From Ruegeria denitrificans (GTDB lineage Bacteria > Pseudomonadota > Alphaproteobacteria > Rhodobacterales > Rhodobacteraceae), in the NCBI RefSeq assembly GCF_001458295.1, contig NZ_CYUD01000006.1, positions 1 through 64,000 of the forward strand: a stretch of 64,000 nucleotides of DNA, in the 5' to 3' direction. The notes under the pieces were generated by a model that made no database searches, was not told the DNA's origin, and was given only the letters and a program-made list of their open reading frames with translations. Positions 53,053 through 61,479 of the stretch are shown piece after piece. The translations under genes and the position numbers were made by a program. The first letter of the stretch is position 1. Each line of letters opens with the position of its first letter.

Positions 53053-54332
53053 CAGGGTCTCCGGTAAACTTCTTGTCCAGCCACGTAGGTTGCCGTGACC
53101 TTACCTTGCATCCGCTGGCCGTCAAACGGTGTGTTCTGCGATTTTGATTTCAGCGAGAACCGGTCCAGCACAAAGGGCACATCCGGGTCGAACAGCACCA
53201 GATCGGCAGGCGCGCCCTCGGACAGGCGACCGCTGTCCAGCCCCAGCCGTTTTGCCGGGTTCAGCGCCATGGCCCTGAACAGCGTCGGCAGGTCCAACTG
53301 GTCCGCATGATAAAGGCGCAGCGCTGCAGGCAGCAGTGTTTCCAGCGCAACTGCGCCCGAGGCCGCCTCTTCAAACGGCAGGCGCTTGCTTTCCTCGTCC
53401 TGCGGTGTGTGCATCGAGCTGATGATGTCGATCAAGCCACTTCGCACGGCATCGATCACGGCCTGCCGGTCATCCTCAGACCGCAGCGGCGGCTTGACCT
53501 TGAAGAAGGTGCGATAGTCGGCCACGTCGAGCTCATTCAGTGTCAGATGGTGGATCGAGGTTCCGGCGGTGATATCCAGCCCGTTGCGCTTGGCGCGTTC
53601 CAACGCCGGCAGCGCGCGGGCGGTTGTGATCTGATCGGCGTGGTATTTTGCGCCGGTCATCTCCAACAGAGCGATGTCGCGGTCCAACCCCATCCGTTCG
53701 GCCATGGGGGACACAGAGGGCAAGCCGCGCAGGGTGGCGAACTTGCCGCTGGTCGCGGCAGCCCCGGCGCTGAGGATGGATTCCTGCGGATGCGCGATGA
53801 CAAGCGCGTCGCACGACCGCGCATAGGTCAATGCCCGGGTAAAAACCTTAGTATTTGTGACGACATGGTCGCAATCGGTGAATGCCACCGCGCCTGCATC
53901 CTGCAAAAAGCCAATCTCGGTCATCTCGCGCCCGTCGCGCTCCTTGGTCAGGGCGGCCATGGGCAACACGTTGACCGACGTATCCGCCTGCGCGCGGCGG
54001 GTGACAAATTCAAGGCTTTCGGGCGTGTCGATAGCCGGGCTGGTATCGGGGCGGGTGACGATGGTGGTCACACCACCGGCCGCTGCTGCCAGACCGGCGG
54101 ATTTATAGCTTTCCTTGTGCCGCTCGCCCGGTTCGCAAACTTTGACGCCGATATCGACGATGCCGGGGGCAAGACAGTGCCCGCTGCAGTCGATGATTTG
54201 GGCGTCAGTCGCGGGGGCCTCATCCTCACCGCGCGCGGCAATGCGTCCGTTTTCCACCTGCAGCCAGCCAAGGCTGTCTGTGCCGGTTTCAGGGTCGATT
54301 AGGCGGGCGTTGGTGAAGAGTACAGCAGTCAT
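53052..54332 (-). CDS. Dihydroorotase-like protein lacking metal-binding motifs (PyrX/PyrC'-like)
   Basis: A 426-residue homologue of class I dihydroorotase. The fold landmarks are present, but the HxH metal motif after beta-strand 1 (normally DxHxHxR) reads D60-I-G62-V-K64-V-C66, and the late catalytic DHAPH-type motif reads IISSMHTPQ. The single His residues in IAHPQES and SIHHLTL remain. Loss of both HxH and the Asp means it is probably inactive as a hydrolase. In Pseudomonas a non-catalytic dihydroorotase homologue (PyrC', PyrX) beside pyrB is a structural subunit of aspartate transcarbamoylase; this gene is in the same operon as pyrB, so the same role is likely here. An active dihydroorotase must be encoded elsewhere. 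Confidence 0.85.
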   Translation of the reverse strand: MTAVLFTNARLIDPETGTDSLGWLQVENGRIAARGEDEAPATDAQIIDCSGHCLAPGIVDIGVKVCEPGERHKESYKSAGLAAAAGGVTTIVTRPDTSPAIDTPESLEFVTRRAQADTSVNVLPMAALTKERDGREMTEIGFLQDAGAVAFTDCDHVVTNTKVFTRALTYARSCDALVIAHPQESILSAGAAATSGKFATLRGLPSVSPMAERMGLDRDIALLEMTGAKYHADQITTARALPALERAKRNGLDITAGTSIHHLTLNELDVADYRTFFKVKPPLRSEDDRQAVIDAVRSGLIDIISSMHTPQDEESKRLPFEEAASGAVALETLLPAALRLYHADQLDLPTLFRAMALNPAKRLGLDSGRLSEGAPADLVLFDPDVPFVLDRFSLKSKSQNTPFDGQRMQGKVTATYVAGQEVYRRP

Positions 54333-54790
54333 TTCGAGGCCTCTTGGGCTTGGAGCAACGCCGAAAATGCGGCACTGGGGTCGGACAGATGATCAAATCG
54401 GAAAAACGGGTGACGATTGAACACGACTGCTCGGCGACCGGTTGTGAAGCTCAGAAACCGGTCAATTTTCAACGCTTTTGATTTCAGCTTTTTGTTGAGC
54501 GTCCAAGCGTCTTGCGAGGTCACTACATACACCCGTTGTGATCGGACGAACTGGTCCGCCCACAATGTAAAAGTCAGCAGCAGAGTAACACTTGTGAGTT
54601 TCCAGAACTCTCGGACGGATTCCAACATCCAAGGGCTGACCAGCCACAGGACAGCAAGAGCAAGAAGGAAGACTTTGTACACCCAACCGTATTGTAGCGG
54701 AAAAAACCCCTGATCTGGACGCCCTGACCACAGCACATCCTCTTCATCAGTAAGGCGCGCGCGCCACCAATCTGCGTCGGCAACCGTCAT
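54329..54790 (-). CDS. Membrane protein with PH-like C-terminal domain
   Basis: A 153-residue protein. The N terminus (DEEDVLWSGRPDQGFFPLQY) is the usual lead-in of YdbT/DUF304-like bacterial PH membrane proteins. Two hydrophobic helices follow (about 36-80), then a beta-rich domain (about 85-150, RVYVVTSQDAWTLNKKLKSK). Its GC content looks lower than that of its neighbours. It overlaps the dihydroorotase-like gene and the next upstream gene by 4 nt each. Function unknown. Confidence 0.72.
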   Translation of the reverse strand: MTVADADWWRARLTDEEDVLWSGRPDQGFFPLQYGWVYKVFLLALAVLWLVSPWMLESVREFWKLTSVTLLLTFTLWADQFVRSQRVYVVTSQDAWTLNKKLKSKALKIDRFLSFTTGRRAVVFNRHPFFRFDHLSDPSAAFSALLQAQEASK

Positions 54791-55173
54791 CCAATCGCCC
54801 TTTCGATTGCGGCTTTAGTGGCGGCGGGGTCTGCTTGGTATTTGATCAGGTGTTTGTCGCCGCCTTTGGTGACGATCTGGACAAAGCTGCCCATGATTTT
54901 GACGGCCTCGATCTGGTTCAGCACCACCTTGCGCGGGCCGGGGCCGGTGAGGGTGGTATCCGTCATCTGCCATGTGGCGACAAGTTCTTCCGAGGCCATG
55001 TACCACGCCCGGATACCGACAGCAGCGAGACCAGCCGGGGCACCGGTCCAAGGATAGGGATTGCCGATCAGCCATAACACAATCATTGCGCCCGCCATGG
55101 CCACGGCGGCCAGCCATGCGTTGGTGCGGATATAGGCGCCTTTGTCGGGCGCAAAGATCACAGGATCAGCCAC
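54787..55173 (-). CDS. Small membrane protein with PH-like domain
   Basis: A 128-residue protein with two hydrophobic helices (about 18-57) and a C-terminal domain (about 60-128) with the sequence style of bacterial PH domains (ATWQMTDTTLTGPGPRKVVL, then VQIVTKGGDKHLIKYQADP). It overlaps its upstream neighbour by 16 nt and its downstream one by 4 nt, so it is in the pyrimidine operon. I cannot name a function. Confidence 0.72.
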   Translation of the reverse strand: MADPVIFAPDKGAYIRTNAWLAAVAMAGAMIVLWLIGNPYPWTGAPAGLAAVGIRAWYMASEELVATWQMTDTTLTGPGPRKVVLNQIEAVKIMGSFVQIVTKGGDKHLIKYQADPAATKAAIERAIG

Positions 55174-55676
55174 AGGATGCCTCCGATGGCCAGAAGGATC
55201 AGCAGCGCCAGAACGGCGGAGCCGATGCGGCGCGGTTGATCTGATTGCGGTGAGGTCTGAGGGGCCGAGAACGGTTTCGCGCTTTCGGTCTCAATCGGGC
55301 CGCCGGCCCAGTTAGTCGCCTCTTCGGTGAACGGGCCAAACAGGTGCAATCGCCGGTCAGGGGTAATAGTGACCGCGCGACCGCCAAAGGCTGCACTGCG
55401 GACCACCATGACCCACCCTGTGATGGCCTCAAGTGACTTGCGATCCAGCAGATCGGCAGACACGCCGCAGCCTTCGTTCAGATAACCATAAAGCCCCAGA
55501 TCTTCGAGGTCCGAGACCGGAAAGATGTCGATCTGATCCATATCCAGTTTCGCAACGCCCAATACCTGATTGGCCGCACCGGGTTCACGCAGGAACTTGG
55601 CCTCTTCCGAGCGCATGTTCAGCGCGAACAGGCGGATCACACCGCGTTCGTTTGGGGCAACGGTCAGATCGCTCAT
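55158..55676 (-). CDS. Tail-anchored protein of unknown function
   Basis: A 172-residue protein. A soluble N-terminal part (about 1-120, beginning [20 protein letters not shown]) is followed by a low-complexity linker rich in Ser/Pro/Gln and a single C-terminal hydrophobic helix ([20 protein letters not shown]), so it is probably C-terminally anchored in the inner membrane. Its ATG overlaps the pyrB stop by 4 nt. I recognise no named domain. Confidence 0.75.
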   Translation of the reverse strand: MSDLTVAPNERGVIRLFALNMRSEEAKFLREPGAANQVLGVAKLDMDQIDIFPVSDLEDLGLYGYLNEGCGVSADLLDRKSLEAITGWVMVVRSAAFGGRAVTITPDRRLHLFGPFTEEATNWAGGPIETESAKPFSAPQTSPQSDQPRRIGSAVLALLILLAIGGILWLIL

Positions 55677-56608
55677 GCGACTTCACGCAGGTTGCGGGCC
55701 AACAGTTCCATCGCGGCCATGCGAACTGCGACGCCCATTTCGACCTGTTCCTGAATGACCGAGCGGTTGATGTCGTCGGCCAGCGTTCCGTCAATCTCGA
55801 CCCCGCGGTTCATCGGGCCGGGATGCATGACAATGGCATCAGGCTTGGCCAGTGCCAGCTTGGCGGCGTCCAGCCCATAGCGGTGGTAATACTCACGCTC
55901 GGACGGAATAAAGCCGCCATCCATCCGTTCCTTTTGAAGGCGAAGCATCATTACGACATCGACGTCCCTAAGGCCCTCATTCATGTCGTCATAGATCTCG
56001 GCACCAAATTCGGCAAAGTGGTCGGGCACCAAAGTGGGCGGGCCGATCAGTCGGATGCGGTTTTCCATCTTACCCAGCAGGATCAGGTTCGACCGCGCTA
56101 CGCGGGAATGCGCGACATCGCCGCAAATGGCGATGTTCAGACGATGTAGTCGACCCTTGGCGCGGCGAATGGTCAGCGCATCCAGCAGGGCCTGCGTCGG
56201 GTGTTCGTGCTTGCCGTCGCCCGCGTTCAGGACAGCGCAGTTCACCTTTTGCGCCAGCAAATCGACCGCGCCGGAATGTGGATGCCGAACCACAAGCAGA
56301 TCGGGATGCATCGCGTTCAGCGTCATCGCCGTGTCAATCAGGGTCTCACCCTTTTTGATCGAACTGGCCTGCATCGCCATGTTCATCACATCCGCGCCCA
56401 ATCGCTTGCCGGCGATTTCGAAACTGGCCTGTGTGCGGGTCGAGTTTTCGAAGAACATGTTGATCTGTGTCAGCCCCGACAGTACGTCGGAATGCTTGGC
56501 CGATTGTCGGTTCAGGTCGACATATGTCTCGGCCAAATCAAGAATGGCGGTGATATCGGACTGCGACAGATGCTCGATGCCAAGAAGGTGACGATGGGCG
56601 AAACGCAT
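55673..56608 (-). CDS. pyrB: Aspartate carbamoyltransferase catalytic subunit
   Basis: A 311-residue enzyme joining carbamoyl phosphate and aspartate in pyrimidine synthesis. The carbamoyl-phosphate site [46 protein letters not shown] and [14 protein letters not shown] are intact. It heads a seven-gene minus-strand operon ending with plsY and a small protein. No pyrI regulatory subunit is nearby; the downstream dihydroorotase-like protein may replace it structurally. Confidence 0.96.
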   Translation of the reverse strand: MRFAHRHLLGIEHLSQSDITAILDLAETYVDLNRQSAKHSDVLSGLTQINMFFENSTRTQASFEIAGKRLGADVMNMAMQASSIKKGETLIDTAMTLNAMHPDLLVVRHPHSGAVDLLAQKVNCAVLNAGDGKHEHPTQALLDALTIRRAKGRLHRLNIAICGDVAHSRVARSNLILLGKMENRIRLIGPPTLVPDHFAEFGAEIYDDMNEGLRDVDVVMMLRLQKERMDGGFIPSEREYYHRYGLDAAKLALAKPDAIVMHPGPMNRGVEIDGTLADDINRSVIQEQVEMGVAVRMAAMELLARNLREVA

Positions 56609-56668
56609 GTGGCGGGCTCCTGTCTGACAATCGGGCCGCTTATAGAAAGGTCCGTGCGCCTAGGCAAG

Positions 56669-57310
56669 CTAGGGATCGCTCCCTTCGGGCAGTTTCTCGC
56701 ACCCGCCTTCCGGCAGACATTGCTCGCCGGGTTTGCACCATTTGCCATAGCCGCAGTCGACGGCCTTGATCGGTACACAGCCCTGATGTTCGGAACATTT
56801 GAACCCGGGACGGCATTGCGAGTCGGTCTCTTCGCATAAAAACCAACCGGGGCGCGTGCACCCGCCGCCCGGCAGGCAGGACGATCCCGCACCGCAGGTC
56901 ACGCCGTCGTCGCAGAGTGTGGGCAGACCCTCGATCGCTGTGTTGGGATCGAAATCGGGTGTGATCCGTTCACATTCGCGTCGTGCGTTGCAGATCGAAC
57001 CGCCCGGACAATCTGCGCGCGTAGTACATCTGTTCGCCCCCGCAGGTGCGCATCGCGTGCCGCCCGCCACGCAACGTTCGAACGGTCCGCAGGTGCGTCC
57101 GCCGCCGCAATAGGTGCCGCCCAGAGGAATGCAGTGGCCATCAAAGCTGCACCTTTGCCCGCCGGAACAGCACCTTGTGCCGCATTGAAACTGACCGGCG
57201 CGGCATTGACCGTTGCGGTCGAAAAGTTGCGCAAAAGCAGGGCCGCTGAGGGTGGTCAGCAGCAGTAAAATCATAAGGAATCGCAATAGAACGAACATGA
57301 ATACCCTCAT
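56669..57310 (-). CDS. Secreted cysteine-rich protein
   Basis: A 213-residue protein starting at ATG 57310 with a signal peptide (MRVFMFVLLRFLMILLLLTT, cleavage near SGPAFA). The mature part has about 30 cysteines arranged in repeated short modules (for example CRAGQFQCGTRCCSGGQRCS, CGGGRTCGPFERC, CRPGFKCSEHQGC, CKPGEQC). The style resembles small disulfide-rich modules of eukaryotic extracellular proteins. It should fold in the periplasm or outside the cell. The gene start lies upstream of, and divergent from, that of the uracil-DNA glycosylase. Function unknown. Confidence 0.82.
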   Translation of the reverse strand: MRVFMFVLLRFLMILLLLTTLSGPAFAQLFDRNGQCRAGQFQCGTRCCSGGQRCSFDGHCIPLGGTYCGGGRTCGPFERCVAGGTRCAPAGANRCTTRADCPGGSICNARRECERITPDFDPNTAIEGLPTLCDDGVTCGAGSSCLPGGGCTRPGWFLCEETDSQCRPGFKCSEHQGCVPIKAVDCGYGKWCKPGEQCLPEGGCEKLPEGSDP

Positions 57311-57383
57311 GGTCGGTGCGACGGACCGCCCGATCAAGGCCTATTCGCTTTCCCTCGATCAAAAGCTGGTTAGATTGAGGGGT

Positions 57384-58148
57384 ATGGAATCGGCTTTGGA
57401 CTATCATACGGCGCGGGCTCTGCTGGAATGGCAGATCGAACTGGGCGCGACAGACGCAATCGGTGACACGCCGGTTGACCGTTTTGCGCTGCCCGACACT
57501 GCGCCCAAGGCCAAAAAGCCCGCCGTGGCCCAGACTGCCCCGGAAAAGCCCAGGCAAGTAGACCCGGTTGTGGTGGCGAAAGCGGCAGCACAAACCGCGG
57601 GATCGCTGGATCAGTTGCGTGCGGCGCTGGATGGGTTTGAGCATTGCGAGCTAAAGCGGGGCGCGCGGCAGTTGGTCTTTGCTGACGGCACACCGGGTGC
57701 GCGCGTGATGATCATCGGTGAAGCACCGGGCCGGGAAGAGGACCACGCAGGCAAGCCCTTTGTCGGCAACGCCGGTCAATTGCTGGACAGGATGTTGGCG
57801 GCAATTGATCTGTACCGGACCCAGAATGCTTATATCACCAACGTCCTGCCTTGGCGTCCACCGCAGAACCGCGACCCAAAACCCGAAGAGATCGGGATGA
57901 TGAAACCGTTTCTGGAACGGCACGTCGCGCTGGCCAAGCCCGAAGTTCTGGTGATCATGGGCAATATCAGTTGTCAGGCAGTGCTGGGCAAACGCGGCAT
58001 TACCCGGTTGCGGGGGCAATGGAGCCAGGCTCTGGATCTCCCAGTCATCCCAATGTTCCACCCGGCCTACCTGCTGCGCCAGCCACAGATGAAGCGGCAG
58101 GCTTGGGCCGATCTGCTTGAGTTGAAAGCCCGGTTGGAGGGCAAATGA
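57384..58148 (+). CDS. Uracil-DNA glycosylase family 4/5-like protein
   Basis: A 254-residue DNA-repair glycosylase. An N-terminal, partly disordered Ala/Pro/Lys-rich stretch (about 30-75) precedes the UDG domain: IGEAPGREED (111-120), GKPFVGNAGQLLD, NVLPWRPPQNRDPKPEE and the second catalytic motif HPAYLLRQP. Family 4 enzymes hold a [4Fe-4S] cluster; here only C88 and C197 remain near expected positions, with F85 and M172/M173 where cysteines are usual, so the cluster is probably absent. ATG 57384 has GAGGGG before it; the open frame to 57213 overlaps the Cys-rich gene. Confidence 0.87.
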   Translation: MESALDYHTARALLEWQIELGATDAIGDTPVDRFALPDTAPKAKKPAVAQTAPEKPRQVDPVVVAKAAAQTAGSLDQLRAALDGFEHCELKRGARQLVFADGTPGARVMIIGEAPGREEDHAGKPFVGNAGQLLDRMLAAIDLYRTQNAYITNVLPWRPPQNRDPKPEEIGMMKPFLERHVALAKPEVLVIMGNISCQAVLGKRGITRLRGQWSQALDLPVIPMFHPAYLLRQPQMKRQAWADLLELKARLEGK

Positions 58149-58747
58149 TGCGTATTCTGGCCTTTTCGGATCTGCATATGGCGCGTAACCGCGCGGCCGA
58201 GGTTGTCGCGGCCAGCGCCGAGGCCGATTTGGTGATCGGGGCTGGGGATTTCTGCAACGCGCGACAGGGGTTGGACCAGGCGATGGCGATGCTGTCCGGC
58301 ATAACCGCGCCGTTCGTGATGGTGCCTGGCAATGCCGAAAGCGCGCAGGAACTGGTCGAGGCCGCGCCGGAAGGTGGCCATGTGCTGCACGGCTCGGGCA
58401 TGACCTTGGACGGCCTGCGCCTGTTCGGACTGGGGTATGGCGTGCCGGTTACGCCCTTTGGCGACTGGTCCTGCGATCTGACCGACGCCGAGGCGACCGA
58501 ACTGCTGGACCGCTGTGACGGGGCGGATATTCTGATCGCGCATTCTCCGCCCAAGGGATATGGAGATGTCACGTCGCAGGGCGATGCGGTGGGCTCTGTT
58601 GCTGTACGCGACGCGGTGGAACGCCTGCAGCCGCAATACGCGTTGTGCGGCCACATCCATGACAGCTGGGGTTATCGCGGGGCCTTGGGCCGCACGCAGA
58701 TCGCCAATCTGGGTCCTAGTGTAAACTGGTTCGAGGTCACCGTATGA
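58148..58747 (+). CDS. Calcineurin-like metallophosphoesterase
   Basis: A 199-residue phosphoesterase from ATG 58148 (ATG 58145 would add one Met). Metal motifs are FSDLHM (D-x-H), GAGDFCN (GD), VPGNAES (the usual His after GN is Ala here), AHSPP and CGHIHDSWG. The substrate may be a nucleotide or phosphoester. The start touches the glycosylase stop, so the genes are co-transcribed. Confidence 0.85.
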   Translation: MRILAFSDLHMARNRAAEVVAASAEADLVIGAGDFCNARQGLDQAMAMLSGITAPFVMVPGNAESAQELVEAAPEGGHVLHGSGMTLDGLRLFGLGYGVPVTPFGDWSCDLTDAEATELLDRCDGADILIAHSPPKGYGDVTSQGDAVGSVAVRDAVERLQPQYALCGHIHDSWGYRGALGRTQIANLGPSVNWFEVTV

Positions 58748-59364
58748 TTGAAACGGTTACTCTGCTGGCGTTTATTCCGGCGGCTTTAGCGCTGAATTTA
58801 ACGCCTGGTGCCGATTTAATGTTCTGTTTCGGGCAGGGTTTACGCTCGGGCGCGCGCTCGGCGATTGCAGCCAGCGCCGGAATTTCGCTTGGGTCAATGG
58901 TTCATGTTCTGCTGGCCGGGCTTGGATTGGGGGCGGCCGTGGCGACGATACCTTGGCTGTTCGATGCGATCCGCTGGATGGGAGTGGCCTATCTGCTGTT
59001 TCTCGCCTGGGGCGCGATCCGCAACGGGGCAATGCCATCCGAAGCGCCCGCGAAATCCACAAGCCATGCGTTTCGCGATGGGCTGGTGGTGAACCTGACG
59101 AATCCCAAGGTCATTCTGTTCGTTCTGGCCTTCATTCCGCAATTCGTGAACCCCGCAATCGGGCCGATCCTGCCGCAATTTCTGATTCTCGGTGTCATCA
59201 TCGCGCTGGGCGGGTTCGTGGTGAACGGGCTGCTGGGCATATTTGCCGGAGGTGCAGGGAAGGCTCTGATTTCGAACCCGTGCGCCTCACGTATCATGGG
59301 CTGGGTGAGCGGGGGGATATTCGCCGCTCTCGCCATCCGGCTTGCCATCATGGAAAGGGCCTGA
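58744..59364 (+). CDS. LysE family exporter
   Basis: A 206-residue inner-membrane protein with five or six hydrophobic helices. The N-terminal LysE/RhtB signature is ALNLTPGADLMFCFGQGLRS, and NLTNPKVILFVLAFIPQFV is also characteristic. Members export amino acids or homoserine lactones. It overlaps the phosphoesterase gene by 4 nt and precedes moaB by 6 nt. Confidence 0.92.
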   Translation: MIETVTLLAFIPAALALNLTPGADLMFCFGQGLRSGARSAIAASAGISLGSMVHVLLAGLGLGAAVATIPWLFDAIRWMGVAYLLFLAWGAIRNGAMPSEAPAKSTSHAFRDGLVVNLTNPKVILFVLAFIPQFVNPAIGPILPQFLILGVIIALGGFVVNGLLGIFAGGAGKALISNPCASRIMGWVSGGIFAALAIRLAIMERA

Positions 59365-59370
59365 CGCCAT

Positions 59371-59913
59371 ATGTCACGCATTGATGAAAGCATGGAGTTC
59401 ATTCCAGTTCGGATCGCTGTTTTGACCGTCTCGGATACACGATCGCTGGACGATGACCGCTCGGGCCAGACATTGGTGGACCGGATCGAACGCGCGGGTC
59501 ATTCCGTGGCCGACCGCAAAATTATCCGCGATGAGCGCGGTGAAATCGCGGCGCAGCTGCGGCTATGGGCCGGGGATCCGGAGATTGACGTGGTGATCTC
59601 AACCGGCGGCACCGGCCTGACAGGCCGTGATGTGACGGTTGAGGCGCATCGGGACGTTTATGAAAAGGAAATCGAGGCGTTCAGCATCGTTTTCACCCTC
59701 ATTTCGATGGAAAAGATTGGCACGTCGGCTGTACAATCCCGCGCTACGGGTGGCGTGGCACAAGGTACTTATCTGTTTGCTCTGCCTGGCAGCCCTGGTG
59801 CCTGTAAGGACGCCTGGGACGGTATTTTGGAAAAACAGTTCGATTACCGGCATCGCCCCTGCAATTTCGTGGAAATTATGCCCCGATTGGACGAACATCT
59901 GCGACGGAAGTAA
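59371..59913 (+). CDS. moaB: Molybdenum cofactor biosynthesis protein B
   Basis: A 180-residue MoaB/Mog-fold protein that adenylates molybdopterin. The pterin-binding motif is STGGTGLTGRDVT, and the C-terminal ALPGSPGACKDAWDGILE is conserved. It is far from moaDE (24.5 kb) but in the same window. ATG 59371 is used; ATG 59392 is a possible shorter start. The gap to 60020 carries the presumed promoter of the efflux genes. Confidence 0.93.
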   Translation: MSRIDESMEFIPVRIAVLTVSDTRSLDDDRSGQTLVDRIERAGHSVADRKIIRDERGEIAAQLRLWAGDPEIDVVISTGGTGLTGRDVTVEAHRDVYEKEIEAFSIVFTLISMEKIGTSAVQSRATGGVAQGTYLFALPGSPGACKDAWDGILEKQFDYRHRPCNFVEIMPRLDEHLRRK

Positions 59914-60019
59914 ACTGGTTGCGCGTATAACTGATTGTAACCGCTTTGTGGCTTGGCATTTTTCTGTGCCCGGCTACGTTTTGCACATGGCAGCCTGCTG
60001 CGACCGGGGTAAGTGATAG

Positions 60020-61474
60020 ATGCGATTTTTGAGGCAAAGCCTTGTTGGTGTCTTTCTGGCGTTTCTGACGCTGGCCTTGATATTTGTCGCGGTGCAACTG
60101 ATCACCAGCGCGGTGCAAGAGGCGCTGAACCGCGACAGTGAACCACCCGAGGCGCGCGAACGTATATTCGCCGTCAGCGTGCAGCCTGCCGAATTAGAGA
60201 CGGTAACCCCCTATCTAGAAGCCTTTGGCGAGGTGCAAAGCCGTCGTCGCTTGGAACTGCGCGCGGCGCTGGGTGGGCGTGTGATTGCACTGGCCGACGA
60301 TTTCGAGGATGGGGGAGTCGTCTCCACCGGAGAGATTCTGGTCCAGTTGGACCCGGCTGATGCGCAATCGGCACTGGATCGGGCCAAGTCCGATCTGCTG
60401 GACGCTCAGTTCGAAGAACGCGATGCTGAACGTTCACTGTTGCTGGCGCAAGATGAGTTGAACTCGGCCGAGGCACAGGCGGCGCTGCGCGGACGTGCCA
60501 TGCAGCGCCAGAAGGATTTGCAAAGCCGCGGGGTTGGAACCCCTGCCGCCGCGGAAGAGGCGGAATTGGCCGAAGCGGTTGCGCAGCAGGCGGTTTTGGC
60601 GCGCCGCATCGCGCTGGCACAAGCGGAATCGCGGGTCGATCAGGCGACCACGTTGCTGGCCCGCGCCCGTATTACGCTTGAGGCCGCTGAACGCGATCTG
60701 GACGACATGACCGTCCGCGCGCGGTTTGCCGGGACGCTAACGGATGTGACCTTGGTTGAGGGACGGTTGGTTGCCGCGAATGAAAAGCTGGCGGAACTGG
60801 TTGACCCCAACGCGCTGGAGGTCGCCTTTCGCGTCTCGACCGCACAGTTTGTCCGTCTTTTGGATGCCGAGGGTGATTTGATCAACGCGCCGGTGACCGT
60901 GTCGCTTGAGGTGACAGGCGCCGATCTGAAAGCCACGGGGCGCATCAGCCGCGACAGCGGATCAGCGGGTGAGGGGCAGACTGGCCGTTTGATTTATGCC
61001 CGTCTGGATGATGCGCCGGGGTTCAAACCCGGCGATTTTGTAACTGTTACGGTGCAGGAACAGCCGCTGGACAATGTGGTGCGCCTGCCATCTTCGGTTC
61101 TGGATTCGGCGGGTACGGTGCTGGTGCTGGGTCCCGACGACCGGCTCGAGGCGCTGCCGGTGCAACTGATCCGCCGTCAAGGCGATGAGGTGTTGTTGCG
61201 CGGTGACGGGCTGGTTGGGCGCGAGGTCGTTGTTGGCCGGACGCCGCTGCTGGGTGGTGGGGTCCGGGTGCGCCCGCTGCGGATTGAGGCAAATGCCGGG
61301 GCTGAACAGGATATGGTTGAATTGTCGGATGAACAGCGCGCCCAACTGATGGCACGAGTCGAGGCCAGCGATCAGATGCCCAAAGACGTCAAGGCCCGTG
61401 TTCTGGGGCAGTTGAATGAGGTCCGCGTCCCGGCTTCACTGGTGCGTAGCATCGAGACCCGGGCAGGAGGGTAA
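60020..61474 (+). CDS. RND efflux transporter periplasmic adaptor (MFP)
   Basis: A 484-residue membrane-fusion protein. It has an N-terminal helix or signal anchor (FLAFLTLALIFVAVQLITSA, about residues 13-32), a lipoyl-like half (EVQSRRRLELRAALGGRVIA), a long alpha-helical hairpin rich in Ala/Glu/Gln (about 115-235), and beta-barrel plus C-terminal domains (PGFKPGDFVTVTVQEQPLDN). It links an inner-membrane RND pump to an outer-membrane channel. It precedes the pump gene by 5 nt. Its C-terminal tail is longer than usual. Confidence 0.92.
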   Translation: MRFLRQSLVGVFLAFLTLALIFVAVQLITSAVQEALNRDSEPPEARERIFAVSVQPAELETVTPYLEAFGEVQSRRRLELRAALGGRVIALADDFEDGGVVSTGEILVQLDPADAQSALDRAKSDLLDAQFEERDAERSLLLAQDELNSAEAQAALRGRAMQRQKDLQSRGVGTPAAAEEAELAEAVAQQAVLARRIALAQAESRVDQATTLLARARITLEAAERDLDDMTVRARFAGTLTDVTLVEGRLVAANEKLAELVDPNALEVAFRVSTAQFVRLLDAEGDLINAPVTVSLEVTGADLKATGRISRDSGSAGEGQTGRLIYARLDDAPGFKPGDFVTVTVQEQPLDNVVRLPSSVLDSAGTVLVLGPDDRLEALPVQLIRRQGDEVLLRGDGLVGREVVVGRTPLLGGGVRVRPLRIEANAGAEQDMVELSDEQRAQLMARVEASDQMPKDVKARVLGQLNEVRVPASLVRSIETRAGG

Positions 61475-61479
61475 GCGCC

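Noticed and set aside
53307..54302. A 331-codon plus-strand frame over the dihydroorotase-like gene
   Set aside because: Shadow of a clear family member; no start site or domain.
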